Source of the DNA: CBDIDH01 sp965277595
GTDB taxonomy: Bacteria > Planctomycetota > Planctomycetia > Isosphaerales > Isosphaeraceae
Direction: 5' to 3'
DNA length: 64,000 nt
Assembly (NCBI GenBank): GCA_965277595.1
Contig: CBDIDH010000001.1
Span: 1,426,001-1,490,000, forward strand
Part shown: positions 63,242 through 64,000 of the stretch, in pieces
How the letters are laid out: every line of letters starts with the position of its first letter
How positions within the stretch are numbered: position 1 is the stretch's first letter
Notes under the pieces: generated by a model
Told to the model about the DNA's origin: nothing
Seen by the model: only the letters and a program-made list of their open reading frames with translations
Databases searched by the model: none
Made by a program: the position numbers and the translations under genes

Positions 63242-63350
63242 AGGAGAATTGCAAAGTCGTTCATTTCCATGACCGATGACCAAGGACCGATGACCAGAAG
63301 GCGGAATTTTCGGTCATCGGTCCTTGGTCTTCGGGACTTTGCAATCCTCC
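63242..63350. repeat. Palindromic intergenic element, copy D
   Basis: AGGAGAATTGCAAAGTC at 63242-63258 and GACTTTGCAATCCTCC at 63335-63350 are inverted ends. The core CATGACCGATGACCAAGGAC pairs with GGTCATCGGTCCTTGGTC on the right, giving a long hairpin. It lies 16 bp after the regulator stop codon and before the acetyltransferase gene. Confidence 0.9.
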
Positions 63351-63592
63351 TGGAAAGGCCGGTTAAACTGTACGACCCGACACGCAGACCCGGACCCCGC
63401 CCGACCGGTGGTTCCGGGTCGCTGCCTTTCGTCGACGACAAGAGCCTGGAATTGGACTCAGGCTCAAGATCATCTTGACCCCGTTCGTTCTGGAACGGGA
63501 TAATTCCTTGACCACGACCGGGACGGGGATGACAGCAACGGGCGGCTCTCCTCCGGACCGCAAGAGCCGGACCCAGGGAGACGCAACGCCCG

Positions 63593-64000
63593 ATGAGCGA
63601 CGCGACGACGCGAGCCGAACCGGCCAAGGCCGCCGAGATGCCCCCCAGTCCTCCCGAAGGCTGGACCGATCCCGCGCCCGATCGTCCGATCCCCTTCTGG
63701 TCGGCACTTCGGCAAGACCTCGTGGCGCAAATTCCCGGCGATCGTCGCGAGAAATCCGCGATCGGCTGGACACTGACAACGGCGCGGATCGCCCTGACCT
63801 CGCCGGGGTTCAAGGTGACCTTCTTTTATCGACTCAACCACACGATCAGCCAGCGCGGGGGTCGGCCGGGCCGGCTCGTCGCCGGAATCATCAACTGGTT
63901 CGTGCATCATGCGTTTTTCTGCGCCATTGCTCCATCGGCACGACTTCACGGCGGCCTGATCTTGCCGCACCCGCAAGGGGTGATTATCGGCAGTTCGGTG
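63593..64000 (+). CDS. Serine O-acetyltransferase-like protein, N-terminal part (cut by window end)
   Basis: 136 codons from ATG 63593 to the window edge without a stop. The end, ARLHGGLILPHPQGVIIGSS, is the start of a left-handed beta-helix of hexapeptide acetyltransferases, and the preceding FKVTFFYRLNHTISQRG helical segment resembles serine acetyltransferases (CysE-type) that make O-acetylserine. The first 40 residues are Pro/Ala-rich. CAGGGAG precedes the start with rather long spacing. An acetyltransferase for a sugar is an alternative; the missing C terminus would decide. Confidence 0.75.
   Translation, partial: MSDATTRAEPAKAAEMPPSPPEGWTDPAPDRPIPFWSALRQDLVAQIPGDRREKSAIGWTLTTARIALTSPGFKVTFFYRLNHTISQRGGRPGRLVAGIINWFVHHAFFCAIAPSARLHGGLILPHPQGVIIGSSV

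Noticed and set aside
61322..63283. A 653-codon open frame on the minus strand
   Set aside because: Antisense to the NtrC-like gene and running into palindromic element D; composition is that of a shadow frame.

Overview
The window is GC-rich, densely coded chromosomal DNA. It looks planctomycetal, most likely of the Isosphaeraceae type (inference from gene content, not a database match). The pointers are: three proteins with the N-terminal LEPR-XLL-like signature seen in planctomycete exported proteins (LEDRTVPS, LESREVLS, LESRWLPS), a DUF1080 protein, very large WD40 and Ig/beta-propeller secreted proteins, a decayed planctomycete-style integrase, and short palindromic intergenic repeats. 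No rRNA and no CRISPR array is present. One tRNA gene, tRNA-Leu(GAG), was found.

Layout. 1-10.7 kb is ordinary metabolism and transport: SGNH hydrolase, nitroreductase, DUF1080 protein, APC amino-acid permease, a small exported LEPR-like protein, CstA, a second small LEPR-like protein, and a minus-strand trio of an unknown protein, DinB and a SUI1/YciH protein. After about 1.1 kb of AT-richer non-coding DNA, 11.8-26.8 kb is an exopolysaccharide locus: tyrosine autokinase with a Tyr/Gly tail, nucleotide-sugar dehydrogenase, sugar epimerase, a WecA-type transferase fused to half of a CapD protein, a divergent GT2 and phosphoglycosyl transferase pair, GT2, a GT-C-like membrane protein, a membrane SGNH protein and GT4. 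Archease and tRNA-Leu follow. Immediately downstream of the tRNA lie a multiply frameshifted tyrosine recombinase and an IS701-like transposase tail, an old island remnant.

29.8-39 kb holds DUF2252, a class II phosphodiesterase-like MBL protein, soluble transhydrogenase, a TPR membrane protein, an exported peroxiredoxin, a SprT-like protein and an SDR. 39-47.5 kb holds two giant divergent exported repeat proteins: a 1746-aa SBBP/Ig/FG-GAP protein and a WD40 protein with 21 repeats. 47.5-53.9 kb is a minus-strand, translationally coupled surface-glycan/lipid operon: GT-C-like protein, WaaP/Kdo-kinase-like protein, GT4, sugar nucleotidyltransferase, and PlsY fused to a beta-propeller. 54-64 kb has a sorbosone-dehydrogenase-like protein, a 48-copy heptanucleotide array before a cupin gene, two divergent membrane proteins (one a third GT-C paralogue), XerC, a degenerate sigma54-type activator, and the start of a serine-acetyltransferase-like gene cut by the window edge.

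The most unusual material is: (i) a family of about 110-bp palindromic intergenic elements with conserved ends, whose core heptamer has expanded to 48 indel-free copies at 55.6 kb; (ii) two uncommon fusions, WecA-CapD(N) and PlsY-propeller; and (iii) an enhancer-binding-protein homologue that has lost both its phosphoacceptor pocket and the GAFTGA loop. No complete new defence or mobile system was identified.
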